Part shown: one piece after another, positions 23,340-35,584 of the stretch
How the letters are laid out: every line of letters starts with the position of its first letter
Position numbering within the stretch: position 1 is the first letter of the stretch
DNA from: Epiperipatus broadwayi
Lineage: Eukaryota > Onychophora > Udeonychophora > Euonychophora > Peripatidae
Assembly (NCBI GenBank): GCA_028023455.1
Contig: JAQFVV010012447.1
Coordinates: 1,488,001-1,552,000, forward strand
Length of the DNA: 64,000 bases
Direction of reading: 5' to 3'
The notes under the pieces: generated by a model
Databases searched by the model: none
Seen by the model: the letters and a program-made list of their open reading frames with translations, nothing else
What the model was told of the DNA's origin: nothing
Program-made: the position numbers and the translations under genes

Positions 23340-24779
23340 TGTAATGCTATGAGGTATCAGGGGAGTCCTGGTGGCAGTGTGGGATGATGAAAAATCATCA
23401 TCAACCCAGTTACAAAAATACTAAAATTTACAAAAAACATATTATATTTAAGATATAAAAGTAAAAGAGATATTAAAAATATGTTTAATATCCAAAAAAT
23501 AAATAAACAATTTTATCTATTCAAAGGAGAGCATACGATCTAAAATCTCTCTGAAAGCTCAGCCAATCATTCCTTAGATTAAAAGACATCAGTTAACTCC
23601 TCAGAGCAACTACAATCATATTTAATTAACCATCAACCAGCATTATAAATAAGTAAGAGTAAATACCATTCATCATCATGAATGATCAATCAAAATACAT
23701 CAACAGTCAATCTTGTGACTGGATTTGAACAATAAAAAATATAAATCAACAATCAATCTGGTGACTGGATTGGAAATGGGTCTACTGTACACCAGGTTAA
23801 CTATTGAGTCTTTGACAGCTTGGGCAATTATTTAAACATAACTTCTGATGTACCACTTAAGTGCTAATCCATTAGAATTCATAATCATCAAAACAGTAAT
23901 GCTGGTGTATTAAAACATTCTGATTATCATCAATGCTCTGGTCACTTAGTACTATTAATGTACTGGTCATCTATAAACTTAATTTCTAATAGACTAAACT
24001 AAATAAAATGTAGTGCAGAAACATTGATGAATGTACTCTTCATGACAAAACAGGACCCTTGTCAAATGAATGTCCCTAAAACACTAAATACATAGACATT
24101 TATATATTTAGCCCATGCTCAAATCTAGATCAGATAACATAAGCTCTATTATTGTTATGGTGACCAAGAGATAATGATGTCATACAATTTTTAACAATTG
24201 AATACAAGTTTATTAACAATAAAAAATGATATTAAGGTCCTTAGAATATAGTTTTACAATTAGAAAAGAAGCCTTCTGATTTTGATTAACATACAATAAT
24301 AAAAAATTACATTGTAGTTTACATAAGTAATATACAAAGTTCAAGTTACCATATGATGGTTTACATATAACACACATATATATGCACATATCCATGCATT
24401 TTACTATTACATGAATACAGTTCAATTGACATCTAATAAAATTTTTAAAATGACTAAAATTTGGCATGTATGTTCTACTTAACACACATAGATCTATATA
24501 TTCACACATATAAGTGCATGCATGTAATTTCTGAACATATTTGACTTATTACAAAATAAACATTTTTAGTTGTGACTTTCAAATGACACAAAACACTTGG
24601 GTTTACATATGTGTCCCAATAGGTTTATTCAAAACACACACATATATATAATATGTGAACATATGTGTGATACAATAATTGATTAATTATAAAAATGAAT
24701 TTAATTTTCTATCATATTTGATAATAGCAAAAACTAATTTTCCTTTTTATAAGCTAAGATGTAATATATATATATATAT

Positions 24780-26963
24780 TGTAACGGGCAAATACGTACG
24801 TTATATTATTTTTTATTAGTAAACATATTAAAAAAAAAAAGTTCACCAATAAAAATTTCTTTTTTAAGAATTAAAAACTGAAAATTAAAAAATCATCTTA
24901 AACTCGCATATATATAAAATCGCACAGATAAATAATTATTAAAATAAAACTTTATTAAAAAAAGAGTAGTTTAAAACTAAATTTTCAGAAAAGATTTAGA
25001 GATAAAAATATATGTTTAAGTTTGAAAACAAATTAATTAATCTTTTGTAAAATGGAAATGATTATTTTAATTAGTAAACTAGCCTTTGGGCATTTAAATG
25101 TATAAGCATCGGTCAGATAGGAAAACAATAGAAACTTTTAGCAAATGAAAGAAATCCATCGGGAAATCGGACCTCAACGAAAAGGTTTTCACCATCATGA
25201 CGTAATGTTGAGTTAATCCACAAAATTATTATAAAAGGAAAGGTTTGAAAATAAAAGAGTTAGTTGGTTATTATGAGTGGACAGATATGTGTTAGTGTGG
25301 AGTTGAAGGAGAAGGGATTGAAAAGATGCACTCTTCAATCCCTTCAGTTCTGCTAGGAAGAAAGAGAAATGAACTATCGTTTTCTACATTGAGGACCAGC
25401 TGGAGTAAAAAACCTCCGGATGAATAAATAAAATGGCCAACAGAATACCAATCTTTTTTGGACGGTGTGGGAATTCATGTTCAAATGGCAAGCAACAGAT
25501 AAAGATGAACTGTTTTAAACCGTAAGAACTTTATAATTAATGAACATTAAATTAAAAACTTTCCGTATTTAAAATAATTAAGAAATAGAATCCTATCTGA
25601 CCAACATTATTTATTAATTAGTTATAATTTTATTTAATGTATTTCTTTTGTAAAATCATTTCCATTTATTTATTTATTTGTTCTTTAAGTTTTATTATGA
25701 TTTCTGTTTTTCATTAAACTAGTTATATAAATATTAAACTTAAGTCGGGCGTGAATGGCTATATAGATTTGTAAAGTTATATTAGGGGAGGGTAATCTTA
25801 GGTTATTCATTTCGTAGTTGAATTAGGTCAATGGATTGGATATATTGGTGTAATTAGTAGATGTAGTATGAGATTCGCTATGGGCAGAATCGCTATTATA
25901 TGCCGCACACACTCATTTTGCCTATGGGAGGAATTATAAGATGGAGACTGCAGTTCCTTCCTATGGAGTTTTTTTTTTATTGCTCTCATCATCAGATAGA
26001 TGTAATATTCCTATCTGATGAGAAGCAGTTTCTTCTCTTAACCTAATTGTGCTGCCGTATTCATATTACATTGAACACATCGATATATCAGATGGATTGA
26101 AGTTTGGTTTGACTGCGAACCTTTGGCCTAAGGTTAAACAAGGATTGAATATTTTCTTTTCAAATGCAAATCTATGTAGTCTATTCATACTCGACACTCT
26201 AAATAAAGATGCATTAAATTTAAGTTGGGTATAGACGCTTGCATGGGTTCGTTACCGGTTGATTATGTTTTTGGTTTTCATATTCGATCAAAATATATAT
26301 AGACATTCGGTAAATACTGATACCTTACGGTGAGTATCTAAAATGTATTTATTCGGATGTCTTTTAAGTTATTGGTGTTAATGCAAGCATCTTATGGTGA
26401 ATGCTATTGGGTTACTTATAAATTTCCCTCTGCAATTGACGGTATCAATGATTTTGTATTTTGATCGTTTATGTTTATTTTGAAATGTTTTTGACCGTGG
26501 AATCTATGTAACCGATCTATACTCAACATTTTTAAACAAATCTGTGTGAACTTAATTAAAATGTAAACTTATAATATTATAAAAATTAAAATGTAAATTT
26601 AAATTATAAAATCAAATTAAAATCTAAAATAAATATACTAAAATAATAATGTTAAATTTTTATATATATATATGTGCGTAAATAAATGTTTGTATGTTAA
26701 TTACTGGCAGTGGCTTATTTTATTCTTTTTTTAAATTATTCTTAGATAAGAATTTTTTTTTATGAATATAAATCTCTGCTATTCCAATGAGCTAGTGACT
26801 TGGGCTAATGACCGGATATCAAAATATATTTATTAAAATAAAAAAAAAAAAAGTTTTTTTTTTGACTTACGTATCTGCCTACTTTATAAATTTTTCTAGG
26901 TTCAAATGCCTAGATGGCGCCCTGTAGTGCAGATGATGTTAAGTTATTCTCCGGATCATTATA
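24780..26963 (+). repeat. LARD-B 5' LTR
   Basis: It contains the TATA box at 25230-25238. It has a hairpin GGGATTGAA/TTCAATCCC near 25315-25345 and another, CATCAGATAG/CTATCTGATG, near 25990-26020. Motif ACCTTACGGTGAGTA occurs at 26321 and a variant CATCTTATGGTGAATGC at 26389. Confidence 0.87.
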
Positions 26964-27687
26964 ACTGGCTACCCAACTTGGGCCGATCTTTAATAAACTA
27001 CCAGGGCCCTGAGTAAATTTCTTTTTTCAAAATGAAATATTTTTATCTGTTACATAAAGTCGTATACTTTAAATCTTATAAAAGCACTGCCAGAAGAAAT
27101 TGCACATATATATTAAACATGAGAAAGTATAAATAATTTTAAAACTAATTTTTGTTAAAAAAAAAAGTCAAAAGGTTGCAATAAATATGTTTTTTTTTGT
27201 TTGTTGATATATATTATGCTTTAACGTGTATAGGCGCGCACAGCCACGTAAGTTTATGATCGAAATGTGGTACCTTACGATGAGTACCATTGGGAATTTA
27301 CTTCAGTGTAATCCTATTTAAGCATTTTAATCAGTCATAAATAAGTTGGTGGTATTTATAATTGTGCTGCAAATATACACGTATAAATCCATTATCTTTC
27401 AAAACGTATTTAGTTCAATGCAACCTTCTTAAATAAATAATTTAAATAACTTGCTTGTCATGCCGTGTGTAAAAATAAAATGTATAAAAAAAAAAATAAT
27501 AGAACTCTTGTGGGGAGGAGGTGTAGATGTGGATGGTCCTTAGGAAAACGATAGTCAACATTTTTTTTTGTATATAGTCTTTATACTAACCGAATGTTTT
27601 GTAAATTTTGTTAATCGTGTACCGTAATTACTAACCCTAAGTAAAATTTTTTTTTTGTTCATTTTTTTTTAAGCAAGTTTACTGATA
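26964..27687 (+). other. LARD-B internal region, non-coding
   Basis: 724 bp without gag or pol motifs. It holds a third ACCTTACGATGAGTA motif at 27272 and a purine-rich run GTGGGGAGGAGG near 27510. That run is 165 bases before the 3' LTR, too far for a normal polypurine tract. No long open frame. Confidence 0.7.
26966..26982 (+). promoter_or_regulatory. Primer-binding site of LARD-B
   Basis: TGGCTACCCAACTTGGG, two bases after the 5' LTR, starts with the TGG expected opposite a tRNA 3' CCA. Confidence 0.65.
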
Positions 27688-29867
27688 TGTAATGGGCACA
27701 TATGTACATTACATTATTTTTTATTAGTAAACATATAAAAAAAAAAGTTTGCCAATAAAAATTTCTTTTTTAAGAATTAAAAACTGAAAATTAAAAAATC
27801 ATCTTAAACTCGCATATATATAAAATCGCACAGATAAATAATTATTAAAATAAAACTTTATTAAAAAAAGAGTAGTTTAAAACTAAATTTTCAGAAAAGA
27901 TTTAGAGATAAAAATATATGTTTAAGTTTGAAAACAAATTAATTAATCTTTTGTAAAATGGAAATGATTATTTTAATTAGTAAACTAGCCTTTGGGCATT
28001 TAAATGTATAAGCATCGGTCAGATAGGAAAACAATAGAAACTTTTAGCAAATGAAAGAAATCCATCGGGAAATCGGACCTCAATGAAAAGGTTTTCACCA
28101 TCATGACGTAATGTTGAGTTAATCCACAAAATTATTATAAAAGGAAAGGTTTGAAAATAAAAGAGTTAGTTGGTTATTACGAGTGGACAGATATGTGTTA
28201 GTGCGGAGTTAAAGGAGAAGGGATTGAAAAGACGCACTCTTCAATCCCTTCAGTTCTGCTAGGAAGAAAGAGAAATGAACTATCGTTTTCTACATTGAGG
28301 ACCAGCTGGAGTAAAAAACCTCCAGATGAATAAATAAAATGGCCAACAGAATACCAATCTTTTTTGGATGGCGTGGGAATTCACGTTCAAATGGCAAGCA
28401 ACAGATAAAGATGAACTGTTTTAAACCGTAAGAACTTTATAATTAATGAACATTAAATTAAAAACTTTCCGTATTTAAAATAATTAAGAAATAGAATCCT
28501 ATCTGACCAACGTTATTTATTAATTAGTTATAATTTTATTTAATGTATTTCTTTTGTAAAATCATTTCCATTTATTTATTTATTTGTTCTTTAAGTTTTA
28601 TTATGATTTCTGTTTTTCATTAAACTAGTTATATAAATATTAAACTTAAGTCGGGCGTGAATGGCTATATAGATTTGTAAAGTTATATTAGGGGAGGGTA
28701 ATCTTAGGTTATTCGTTTTGTAGTTGAATTAGGTCAATGGATTGGATATATTGGTGTAATTAGTAGATGTAGTACGAGATTCGCTATGGGCAGAATCGCT
28801 ATTATATGCCGCACACACTTGTTTTGCCTATGGGAGGAATTATAAGATGGAGACTGCAGTTCCTTCCTATGGAGTTTTTTTTTTATTGCTCTCATCGTCA
28901 GATAGATGTAATATTCCTATCTGACGAGAAGCAGTTTCTTCTCTTAACCTAATTGTGCTGCCATATTCATATTACATTGAACACATCGATATATCAGATG
29001 GATTGAAGTTTGGTTTGACTGCGAACCTTTGGCCTAAGGTTAAACAAGGATTGAATATTTTCTTTTCAAATGCAAATCTATGTAGTCTATTCATACTCGA
29101 CACTCTAAATAAAGATGCATTAAATTTAAGTTGGGTATAGATGCTTGCATGGGTTCGTTACCGGTTGATTATGTTTTTGGTTTTCATATTCGATCAAAAT
29201 ATATATAGACATTCGGTAAATACTGATACCTTATGGTGAGTATCTAAAATGTATTTATTCGGATGTCTTTTAAGTTATTGGTGTTAATGCAAGCATCTTA
29301 TGGTGAATGCTATTGGGTTACTTATAAATTTCCCTCTGCAATTGACGGTATCAATGATTTTGTATTTTGATCGTTTATGTTTATTTTGAAATGTTTTTGA
29401 CCGTGGAATCTATGTAACCGATCTATACTCAACATTTTTAAACAAATCTGTGCAAACTTAATTAAAATGTAAACTTATAATATTATAAAAATTAAAATGT
29501 AAATTTAAATTATAAAATCAAATTAAAATCTAAAATAAATATACTAAAATAATAATGTTAAATTATATATATATATATATGTGCATAAATAAATGTTTGT
29601 ATGTTAATTACTGGCAGTGGCTTATTTTATTCTTTTTTTAAATTATTCTTAGATAAGAATTTTTTTTATGAATATAAATCTCTGCTATTCCAATGAGCTA
29701 GTGACTTGGGCTAACGACCGGATATCAAAATATATTTATTAAAATAAAAAAAAAAAAAGTTTTTTTTTACTTACGTATCTGCCTACTTTATAATTTTTTC
29801 TAGGTTCAAATGCCTAGATGGCACCCTGTAGTGCAGATGATCTTAAGTTACTCTCTGGATCATTATA
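27688..29867 (+). repeat. LARD-B 3' LTR
   Basis: The near-identical partner of 24780-26963, with TATAAAAGG at 28136. In the second hairpin both arms carry CpG (CGTCAGATAG/CTATCTGACG) where the other LTR has CA and TG. Confidence 0.87.
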
Positions 29868-31333
29868 ATATATATATGTGTGTGTGTGCACGCATGTATT
29901 TGCACACTGATGTTTATCTATTTTAATTTGCTATAATAATATGATACAAAATATACTTTCTATAATTAATTCTTTGGTTAATATTAAGAATATATAAAGT
30001 TGACATTTGCATGTGTAATATATAAAATATAATTTGAATAATTTATTAAACTTTATTACAGCTTTTTCTTTTTCTTTTTTAAAAATATAGTCAATTTTTG
30101 ACAGGTCACTTTTTGATTGTTGATTAATTAATTATGAACATGTTAAATTTAGATTATAGAATCATCTACTAATTCTTTACTTTTTATTTGTTTATGTTTT
30201 TTTAATTTTTAATCCAAGCAAAACATACTTATGGTATTTTTAAAATGTCATTTTTAATGGAACTACTAAAAACAATTTCTTCAATAATATATATAAAATT
30301 GTCTATGATCTGTTCCTTTCTTTTAGATGTTTAACTTAAGCAAAATATTGATTTGTTTTACTTTAAGTTATTAAATTATAATTTTCAAAGTTGTTTAAAC
30401 TAACTATATATACATTTATCTGTGCTTCTCTGCCTTTAGAAACCTCAGCATATGCATAATTACTTCTTCAAGAAATGATAGTTTCTCTTGATGAAGATCA
30501 GACCAGGTAATTGTCATCATTGGGAAAGTATAATCAGATATGTTGGCATTTCATGAGTTCCCTATTGTTTAAGATTTGGTGAGCTTCAGGCAAGCAAACT
30601 GTGTTGGTCCACATTTATGGCTATGAATTACAATATAAAGAAATTGGTCATTTTCCTCCATGTGAATTCAAACTCCACCTTTGAACTGATAGACTCCTGT
30701 TGGATCTCCTGCCTTGACTTCAGCTACATCTCATGGGAGCTCTTATAAATCTGCCATTCTCTGCTATACTTACCAACAAACTGCAGTTAATTTTTACAAA
30801 AATATTACCCAATCTATATTTTCCAACTCTATTTTCAAAAACTACTCTCCAGATTAAAATAATATTTTTATCCAAACCTTTTACAGACTTGGATTGAGTG
30901 ATAAAACATATCTAATTACAAACAGTGTTTTGTCTCTCTAATCCCTTTTGAAAACAATCTTGAAATTTTTATCAAAGTGTGATATACATGTTTTCACATA
31001 GCCAGAGAAATTTAACAATTAATTAAAAGATTTCAAAAATAAATAATAGAATTTTTTTTACAATTATCAATTTGATCTGCACGTTTTTAAATTCAAAATA
31101 CAAATTACAAATAATATTTATAAGACATTTTTAAATGTTTTAATTTATAATAAATATCTGCTTTAAATTCCCAGTTACTTAATGCTTTATTTATTATTTT
31201 TATTCCCAGTGAATATATAAAAATATCTACAAAAATTTATGCCTATATTTATTTCTACTTTTCCTTTATTTTGTATATATAAGGGCACCTGCATAACTAT
31301 GTTGCTGTGTGCCATGTAACCCAACCAGTTACA

Positions 31334-32179
31334 GTGCCATGCCCTGAAGAATAAAGCAAATAAAAATGAAACATCTTTCTAACAATATTTTACATAATAT
31401 ACATGTATACTGAAAACAAAGTTCAATACTAAAATGATGTACTCATCAATTTCTTTTAGAAATCTGACAGACATCTGACAGTTAAGAGGATGAATATTGA
31501 TCTGAAATTTTGAGATAAAGAATTCAGCCATTGAATTATAAATACACAATGCACCTTGAAAACCAAAAGGACTACCTCAATTGAGACATTATAAGCTACT
31601 ACAGTCCCTGATAGAGGTAATTCAAACTCTTTTTAAGCCCTCTCTCATGGAAGGGTTTAAGAATACAAAACTATACCCTGTTTCTTTAAGCATTATGGGC
31701 AGGGAAATACAAGCTATGTCTTGCTCCTTTTTTAGAGCCTGGAATCATGGCAGGAATATATTAACTGCTCTGTTATGAACCATATGAAATGCAAAAATAG
31801 GTTGGAGCAAATAGCCAAGATAGAACACCTCGTGTAATTGCATGAAAACCTTGCATCCTCAAGCCAATGACAAAAACTCTCCATTCATCATCAAAACTGA
31901 AAATACAATTAAGCAAACTTCAACAATCAACACCTAATACAATCTCCAAAGTCATAGATTTTCTAATTAACTCTAAAGATGAACTTTTTTCAACATACAT
32001 AAAAACTATTATTTTATTTAAAATCATCATCAAAACTCTTGCCTCCTAATTTTTAAAATTAATTTTACATAAAATGCATACTTTTTTCTTTCTCGGTTGT
32101 TGTTTGAGATGAAGTTGATAATTTTGAAGTAATGATTATCAGTATGTGATTACCATCATTCCCCATGTTGGCGACCATT
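31334..32179 (-). other. LARD-C internal region, non-coding
   Basis: 846 bp between the LTRs. The two plus-strand frames of 60-65 codons have no recognisable motif and lie against the element's orientation. I saw no gag, protease, RT or integrase motif on either strand. Confidence 0.6.
32161..32177 (-). promoter_or_regulatory. Primer-binding site of LARD-C
   Basis: On the minus strand TGGTCGCCAACATGGGG follows the LTR end CATTACA by two bases. It shares the TGG..CCAAC.TGGG layout with LARD-B. It fixes the element's orientation as leftward. Confidence 0.6.
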
Positions 32180-33445
32180 TGTAATGGTAAGGAGTATCAG
32201 GGTGATCCTGGTTGCAATTTGGAGTGATGGGAAATCATCATCAACCCAGTTATAAAAATATTAAAATTTACAAAAAGTATAATACTTAAAAGATATTAAT
32301 GATATGTCTAGCATTCAAAAATATATAAATAAGCAATTTTATCTATTCATAAAAGAGCATGAGATCTAAAATCTTTCTGAGAAATCACCCAGTCAGTCCT
32401 TAGATCAGAAGAGATCAATTAACTCCTCAAAGCACTATAAATATCTTTAATTAACCATCAACCAGCATTATAAATATGTAAAAGTAAGTACCATTCATCA
32501 TCTTGAATGATCAATCAAAATACATCAACAGTCAATTTTGTGATTGGATTGGAACAAAAAAATATAAATCAACAGTTAATCTAGTGACTGTATTCAAAAT
32601 GGGTCTTCTGTAAAACAGGCTAACTTTTGAGCTTTTGTCAGCTTGTGCAATTATTTAAACATAACTTTGGATGCACCACTTAAGTTCTAATCCATTGGAA
32701 TACATAATCATCAAAACAATAATGCTGGGATATTAAAACATGCTGGCTATCATCAATTCTCTGACCACTTAGTACTATTAATGTAATGGACATCTATAAA
32801 CTTAATTTCTAATAGACTAAACTAAATACAATGTAGTGCAGGGACTATTAAAAATACACTTTTCATGTCAAAACAGGATCCTTATCAAATGAATGCCCCT
32901 AAAGTACTAAATACACTCCCATTTATATATTTAGTCCATGCCCAAATCTAGCTCAGAGAACATAACCTCCATTACTGTTATTATTACCAAGAGATAATGA
33001 TGCAATACAATTTTTAACAATTGAATACACATTTTTTTAACAATAAAAATGATATTAAGGTTCTTATAATATGGTTTGACAATTGGGAGACTTCTGATTT
33101 TGATCAACATACAATAATGAAAAAAATTACATTATGATTTATATGATTAATATACGAAGTTCAAGTTACCATATGATGGTTTACATATAACACACATATA
33201 TGCACACAGAAATGCATTTTACTATTACATGAATACAGTTCAATTGACGTCTAATAAAAAATTTTAAATGACTAAAATTTTACATGTTCTTTTTGACACA
33301 CATTGATTTATATACACATATACATGTGTATGCATGTAATTTCTGAACATATTCGATTTATTACAAAATAAACATTTTTAGTTGTCACTTTCAAATGGCA
33401 CAAAACATAAGAGTTTATATATATGTTCCAATAGGTTTATTCAAA

Positions 33446-33478
<33 letters not shown>

Positions 33479-33659
33479 AACTGTACACATATGTGAGGTA
33501 CAATAATCTATTAATTATATAAATGAATTTCATTTTCTATCATATTTGATAATAGCAAAAACTAATTTTCTTTTTTATAGGATAAGATTTAATATATATG
33601 TGTGTGTGTTTGCACACAAGTTTGTCTATTTTAATTTATTACAATAATATGATTTCAAA

Positions 33660-33944
33660 CTAAGAGAGTGCAAACCTCTCAAGCATTTAGCCAATCAGAT
33701 CGCAAATACTGGGACAAAGAATTTAACAAGAAAAGAGCGGTTCCACTCTCTTCTTTACTTGTCTGTCTATATATCCAAGCCAGTCCAAAGTACTTAGATC
33801 TGCAAGCATGAATCTTAAATATCTTCATACTTAACTCACTGAGTTGTAATTATAAATATACAGCATGAAATCTTTCGATTTACTACGCAGTAGTTTTTAG
33901 ATGTTATAACTTGCAGCAATACATGTAAATAATATTTATTTCTA
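33660..33944. mobile_element. 285-bp insertion in the LARD-C right LTR
   Basis: The left LTR reads straight through this point (near 29945). TTCAAA flanks the insert at 33654-33659 and 33945-33950, a possible 6-bp target duplication. The insert is less AT-rich than its surroundings. It has GAGAGTGCAAACCTCTC near its left end and CCAATCAG at about 33691. I see no pol III boxes, no inverted ends and no frame. It could be a solo short LTR or an unknown non-autonomous element. Confidence 0.65.
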
Positions 33945-34156
33945 TTCAAAATATACTTTCCATAATTAATTCTTTGGTCAATATTAAGAGTATATAAAGT
34001 TCACATGTGCATGTATAATAGATAAAATATAATTTAAATAAGTTATTAAACTTTATTACAGCTTTCTCTCTCTTTTTTTTAAATATATATTCAATTTTTG
34101 AGAGGTCATTTTTTGATTGTTGATTAATTAATTATCAGCACTTTAAATTTAGATTA

Positions 34157-34395
34157 TAGGATCATCTATTAATCATTTACTTTTTATTTGTTTATATTTT
34201 ATCCAGGCAAAAATTATTTGCTGGTATATAGGATTATCTATTAATCCTTTCCTTTTTATTTGTTTATTTTTTATTTATTTTTAATCCAAGCAAAATTTAT
34301 TTGCTGGTATATAGGATCATCTATTAATCCTTTACTTTTTATTTGTTTTTTGTTTTTTTTTTTAATCCAAGCAAAAATTGTTTGCTGGTATTTTT
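34157..34395. repeat. ~75-bp triplication in the LARD-C right LTR
   Basis: The unit TAGGATCATCTATTAATC..TTTACTTTTTATTTG..AATCCAAGCAAAA..TTGCTGGTAT occurs three times in tandem. The left LTR has it once (about 30160-30240), so the expansion followed insertion of LARD-C. Confidence 0.75.
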
Positions 34396-35584
34396 GAAAT
34401 GTCATTTTTTTAATGGAATTACTAAAAATAATTTTTCAATAATATATATAAAATTGTCTGTGGATTGTTCCTTTCTTTTAGACATTTAACTTAAGCAAAT
34501 TATTGATTTGTTTTACTTTAAGTTATTGACTTATAATTTTCAAAGTCATTTTAAGGATTTTAAACTAACTCACCAGTTATATATATATATATATATATAT
34601 ATATGTTTACCTGTGCTTCTCTGCCTTTAGATACATCAGCATGTGTATAATTATTTCTTCAACTGATGGTTTCTCTTGATGGAGACCAGTCCAAGTAATT
34701 GTCACCATTGGAAAAATGTAAACAGGTATTTTGGCATTCCATGAGGTCCCTACTATCTAGGATTTGATGAGCTTCAGTCCAGCAAACTTTTGGTCCACAT
34801 TTATGGCTATGAATTCCAACACAAAGAAATAGGTCATTTTTTCCATGTGAATTCAAACTCCACCATTGAACTGATAGATTGCTGTTGGATCACCTGCCTT
34901 GACTTCAGCTACATTTCATGGAAGATCTGTATAAATCTGCCATTATCTGCTATAGTTATCAACAAACTGCAGCTAAGTCTCACAAAAATATTATCCAATC
35001 TATATTGGCCAACTTAAAAAATACTATCCAGACTAAAATAATCGTTTTATCCAAACCTTTTACAGACTTGGATTAGGTGATAAAAACATATCTAATTAAA
35101 AACTGTGTTTTTTTATCTCTCCAATTCTTTTGAAAACAAGTTTGTATTTTTTATTTAAGTGTGATACATATGGTTTTACTTAGATAATAAAAATTTAACA
35201 ATTAATTAAAAGATTTCAAAAATAAATAATAATTATTTTTTTTACAATTATCAGTTTGACCTGCATTTTTAAAATTCAAAATCTGAATTACAAATAATAT
35301 TTATTAGATCTTATTAAATAAAATACTAGTTTTTTACTTCACCTTTGAGTAGTAAGTAATTTAAATTGCGCTTTATGCAAAAAAGTGAAGCTTGTCTAAA
35401 ATATTATTAAAGAGTTATATGGCTTTTTAAATGTTTTCATTTATAATAAAATTCTGTTTTAAATTCAGAGTTAATTAACCCTTTATTTATTATTTTTGTT
35501 CCCAGTGAATATAGAAAAATATCTACAAAACTTTACGTCTGTATTTATTTCTACTTTTTCTTTACTTTATATATATATATATAT

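Larger units (their letters stand above)
24780..29867 (+). mobile_element. LARD-B: young non-coding LTR element
   Basis: LTRs 24780-26963 (2184 bp) and 27688-29867 (2180 bp) start TGTAAYGGGCA and end GGATCATTATA. They are very similar, and at least a dozen of the differences are CpG transitions. The 724-bp internal region has no coding frame. The PBS-like TGGCTACCCAACTTGGG starts two bases after the left LTR. Each LTR has TATAAAAGG (25230 and 28136). (TA)n lies on both sides. A 61-codon frame present in both LTRs (26049 and 28955) is kept only because the copies are young. With no proteins of its own, it must be mobilised in trans. Confidence 0.87.
23340..31333 (-). repeat. LARD-C left LTR, split by LARD-B
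   Basis: The two LTR parts are 23340-24779 and 29868-31333, 2906 bp together. They match 32180-33600 and 33601-35584 plus 47093-47208. LARD-B entered at the TAATATATATA tract that is still uninterrupted in the right LTR near 33590. Confidence 0.8.

Noticed and set aside
25990-26020. Apparent covariation in the LARD-B LTR hairpin (CATCAGATAG/CTATCTGATG versus CGTCAGATAG/CTATCTGACG)
   Set aside because: Both changes are at CpG sites and CpG decay is common in this element, so selection for pairing is not needed.
26049-26234. Identical 61-codon frame in both LARD-B LTRs (also 28955-29140), which looks like a conserved peptide
   Set aside because: The LTRs are near-identical throughout, so conservation reflects recent insertion. 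No motif, no codon-pattern evidence.
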